Below the pieces are notes generated by a model. The model did not search any database, was not told the origin of the DNA, and saw only the letters and a program-made list of their open reading frames with translations. Shown here piece after piece: positions 61,471 through 64,000 of a stretch of 64,000 nt of DNA. This DNA is from JAAGZL01 sp050291365 (lineage in GTDB: Bacteria > Pseudomonadota > Gammaproteobacteria > Chromatiales > Chromatiaceae): NCBI GenBank assembly GCA_050291365.1, contig JBNKJS010000012.1, forward strand, positions 1-64,000, written 5' to 3'. Both the position numbers and the translations under genes were made by a program. Each line of letters starts with the position of its first letter. The first letter of the stretch is position 1.

Positions 61471-63249
61471 TTACAGCGGCCAGACCCAAAGAATGGTGGG
61501 TATAGAAACCACAATGACCAAAATCTCCAACGGCAACCCCATGCGCCAGTAATCACCAAAGCGATAACCACCAGGACCCATAATCAATGTGTTGTTTTTA
61601 TGGCCTATGGGAGTGAGAAATGCACAGGATGCCGCAACCGCTACCGTCATCAGAAAGGGATCGGGACTCACCTGCAACTTGTTGGCGATATCCACCGCGA
61701 TAGGCGCAGCAATAATGGCAGTAGCCGTATTGTTCATTACATCGGAAAGGGTCATGGTAATAACCATCAGCAGGGTAAGAACGAACACCGGTGAATAACC
61801 TTCAGAAAAATTGGTCACCATACCCGCAATCAGAGCGGTTCCACCGCTTGTCTCCAGGGCAGAGCCTATCGGTATCATGGAACCCAGCAACACAATCACC
61901 GGCCACTCAATTGAGTCATATACCTGCTTGGGTGGTATGACACTCAACAGCGCGTACAGGGCTACTACCCCCGCCAGGGCTATAGGCAGATAAACCAGGC
62001 CAAACGATGCCAAGACTATTGCCGCAATGAATATTCCTACCGCCAACCAGGCCTTGTGGCGTTGGATCAACTCAAGGCCACGCTCCGCCAGAGGGAGAGT
62101 ACCAAGCCAACGGCTTATCTCATTCAGCCGATGGGATGGTCCATGCAGCAACAACACATCACCGGCCTTGATGCCGAGCTTACGCACCCGTTCTCGAAAT
62201 TGCTGCCCCTGGCGTGACACCCCTAACAAAGTTACGTTGTGCCGATATTGCAGGCGTAGATCCAAGGCGGAACGCCCCTCAATGCGCGCGCCCTGAGGTA
62301 CCACTACCTCCAGCAGTGACATATCCTCATTATCCAGCAACTTGCTCTCACTCTTTTTCTGACGATAATCAAGCTTGAGCAGACCTACAAACGCATCCAA
62401 CGCCTCTGGTGCAGATTCAACCACCAAAAGATCCTTCTCCTTGACCTCGGTCCACCTGGCCTGCCCCGGGAGACGTTTACCTCTACGCACCAAACCTACA
62501 ATCAACACATCATTCTCATCGGCCATCTCATCCAGATCCCGCACCCGCTGACCAACTGCTGGTGAATCTTGCGTAACCAGAAGTTCGGTAAGAAATGTAC
62601 CCGCCTCCATTAGATCCTTGGTGGCATCATGTTCTTTACGACTTGCCGGAATCAAACGCCAGCCAACAGTGGCCACAAAGATCACCCCTGCAGTGGCGCA
62701 TGCCAGTCCGACCGGAGAGAAATCAAACATGGAAAAACTCTCTCCCATGGCCTTCTGGCGAAACTCCGCGATGATTATATTGGGCGGTGTGCCGATAAGG
62801 GTAATCATACCCCCAAGAATAGAGGCGAATGAAAGCGGCATCAGAGTCATGGCCGGGCTACGCTTGGCCTTGGATGCAGCCTGAATATCTACCGGCATCA
62901 ACAGGGCCAGGGCCGCCACATTATTCATCACCGCAGACAACAGGGCAGAGATACCGGCCATGGCTGCAATATGTGACTGAAGAGATCTGGAGAAACGGGC
63001 CACCTGACGCGCCACCACCTCAATAACCCCGGAACTGGAGAGGCCGCGGCTTATTATCAATACCAGAGCAATAATGATGGTAGCGGGATGACCAAAGCCG
63101 GAAAAGGCCTGATCCTTGGGAACCACTCCAGTCAGCAGCGCAATGATCAATGCCGAAAACGCCACCAGGTCATAGCGAATACGACCCCAGATGAGAAACA
63201 CAAAAACAAATATGAGCAGTACGAACAGGATTATCTGGTCAGCAGTCAT
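61471..63249 (-). CDS. SLC13-family anion permease with two RCK_C domains
   Basis: The 592-residue protein has an N-terminal membrane half, two TrkA_C/RCK_C regulatory domains (about residues 205-375) and a C-terminal membrane half with DVMNNTATAIIAAPIA and a PIGHKNNTLIMGPGGY motif. It belongs to the DASS/SLC13 group that moves sulfate, dicarboxylates or related anions with Na+ or H+. Co-transcription with the TauE/SafE gene suggests a sulfur oxyanion substrate. Confidence 0.88.
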   Translation of the reverse strand: MTADQIILFVLLIFVFVFLIWGRIRYDLVAFSALIIALLTGVVPKDQAFSGFGHPATIIIALVLIISRGLSSSGVIEVVARQVARFSRSLQSHIAAMAGISALLSAVMNNVAALALLMPVDIQAASKAKRSPAMTLMPLSFASILGGMITLIGTPPNIIIAEFRQKAMGESFSMFDFSPVGLACATAGVIFVATVGWRLIPASRKEHDATKDLMEAGTFLTELLVTQDSPAVGQRVRDLDEMADENDVLIVGLVRRGKRLPGQARWTEVKEKDLLVVESAPEALDAFVGLLKLDYRQKKSESKLLDNEDMSLLEVVVPQGARIEGRSALDLRLQYRHNVTLLGVSRQGQQFRERVRKLGIKAGDVLLLHGPSHRLNEISRWLGTLPLAERGLELIQRHKAWLAVGIFIAAIVLASFGLVYLPIALAGVVALYALLSVIPPKQVYDSIEWPVIVLLGSMIPIGSALETSGGTALIAGMVTNFSEGYSPVFVLTLLMVITMTLSDVMNNTATAIIAAPIAVDIANKLQVSPDPFLMTVAVAASCAFLTPIGHKNNTLIMGPGGYRFGDYWRMGLPLEILVIVVSIPTILWVWPL

Positions 63250-63465
63250 GTTATTCCGTAAGTTATCTGGCCTGTAATGTTGGGGAGGATTTTAGCCTAC
63301 TCTTTAGCCTGATGGTTAACATTAATAATTTAGAGATCCAGTAGCGCTATATTCCGTAATCAAACTGCGGAACAACGACACCCACTCCAAATAGATTTTT
63401 TTACACACACCCAGTATCTTGTTAAGATTTTTAACGCACAGGCAGTTCATTATATGGAGAAGAAC

Positions 63466-64000
63466 ATGAACAAGAAGGCCATCATTGCTTACACCACTAT
63501 CGTCCTCAGCATATCCTTGCTCTTCCCGTTAACATCAATCCAGGCTGGCGAACCATCGGTTGCATGCGGTCTTTACACCAAGGCTGATGCCGCAGCGCTT
63601 CTCAAACAGACAGTCACAGATGGAGTTTCTCGCGCAACAATTATGCCCGCTGGAGATAGCTGTCGATATACCTATACCAAGAACGGTAGCACTTATAGTC
63701 TAAAACTAAGAGTTTCCAACAGCGATGAAATCAAAAATGAGGGCATTCAGGATTCCGCAACCGATGTAATGGAGCGGCAAAAGAGAGCCCGCAAGAACAG
63801 TGCACATGCCGCCAAAATGTTTCAGGAGATTCAGAATCTAGGCACAGATGCATTCTGGGGTGGAGAGGATCTGTGGGTGCGGAAAGACGACACCCTGCTC
63901 ATAATCTCGGTCCATTCGTTTCTAGACGGGTCTTTCAAGGATATGGAAGAGCTAAAAAAAGCGAGCGAGGAGCAGAACAGAGATCTGTCGTTACAAGTCG
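63466..64000 (+). CDS. Secreted protein of unknown function (truncated by right edge)
   Basis: An open frame starts at ATG 63466 (GGAGAAGA just before) and is open at base 64000 after 178 codons. It has a signal peptide (MNKKAIIAYTTIVLSISLLF, cleavage near SIQA) and two mature cysteines (ACGLYTKADAAAL; DSCRYTY) that could form a disulfide. The pattern CGLYTKADAAALL resembles small periplasmic proteins annotated as DUF3558-like or hypothetical. Family and C-terminus are unknown. Confidence 0.75.
   Translation, partial: MNKKAIIAYTTIVLSISLLFPLTSIQAGEPSVACGLYTKADAAALLKQTVTDGVSRATIMPAGDSCRYTYTKNGSTYSLKLRVSNSDEIKNEGIQDSATDVMERQKRARKNSAHAAKMFQEIQNLGTDAFWGGEDLWVRKDDTLLIISVHSFLDGSFKDMEELKKASEEQNRDLSLQV

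Overview
The window looks like a chromosome segment of a sulfur-oxidizing gammaproteobacterium. This is inferred from gene content: flavocytochrome c sulfide dehydrogenase (fccAB), a sulfite exporter-type permease beside an SLC13-type anion permease, cytochrome c maturation genes, gammaproteobacterial ampDE, a DUF3333-type PstA, and many c-di-GMP proteins. No rRNA and no phage or transposase genes were seen.

Layout. 1-2205: ccmABC (minus; ccmC runs off the left edge) and rdgB. 2.3-7.8 kb: a phosphate-starvation block made of a PlcP-like phospholipase, an Agt-like glycosyltransferase, an OlsF-like ornithine-lipid acyltransferase, a porin and psiE. Each transcription unit here is preceded by a Pho-box-like array of heptamers at 11-bp pitch. 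7.9-10.3 kb: a PilZ protein and an arsR-arsC-acr3 arsenic operon with its operator. 10.4-20 kb (minus): phoB-phoR, pstSCAB-phoU and a YejM/PbgA-like membrane sulfatase-fold protein, with strong Pho boxes before phoB and pstS. 20-25 kb: UPF0178, DUF2782, LOG-family, rep helicase and cytochrome c5 genes. 25-32 kb: a hairpin-rich repeat region and tRNA-Arg(CCG), then a complete N-type ATPase operon (atpDCQBEFAG, without atpR), then a degenerate, interrupted tRNA-Arg copy. 32-36 kb: two lipoproteins and fccAB. 36-45.6 kb: a response regulator, an EF-hand protein with a recent internal duplication, a fused phosphotransferase/kinase, pyrC-gloB-hisI, an HD-GYP/GGDEF protein and an ankyrin lipoprotein. 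45.8-53 kb: an AGCS symporter, a Ycf46-like AAA ATPase, a decayed EgtB/SUMF1-type pseudogene, a tandem HD-GYP and EAL pair, and an FKBP isomerase. 53-64 kb: nadC, DUF1631, an operon of two DUF1538 proteins with a PII-like protein, a CBS protein and ampDE behind a perfect CRP-type site, then TauE/SafE and SLC13 permeases and a truncated secreted protein.

The main integrated system is a PhoB regulon in which the sensor and uptake genes (phoBR, pstSCAB-phoU) share promoter architecture with membrane-lipid remodelling genes (plcP-agt, olsF), a porin and psiE. Under phosphate limitation the cell would degrade phospholipids and substitute glycolipids and ornithine lipids. Other points of interest are the divergent N-ATPase between tRNA-Arg-derived repeats, the uncharacterised DUF1538-PII-CBS operon, and a PhoR-like kinase without its membrane anchor.
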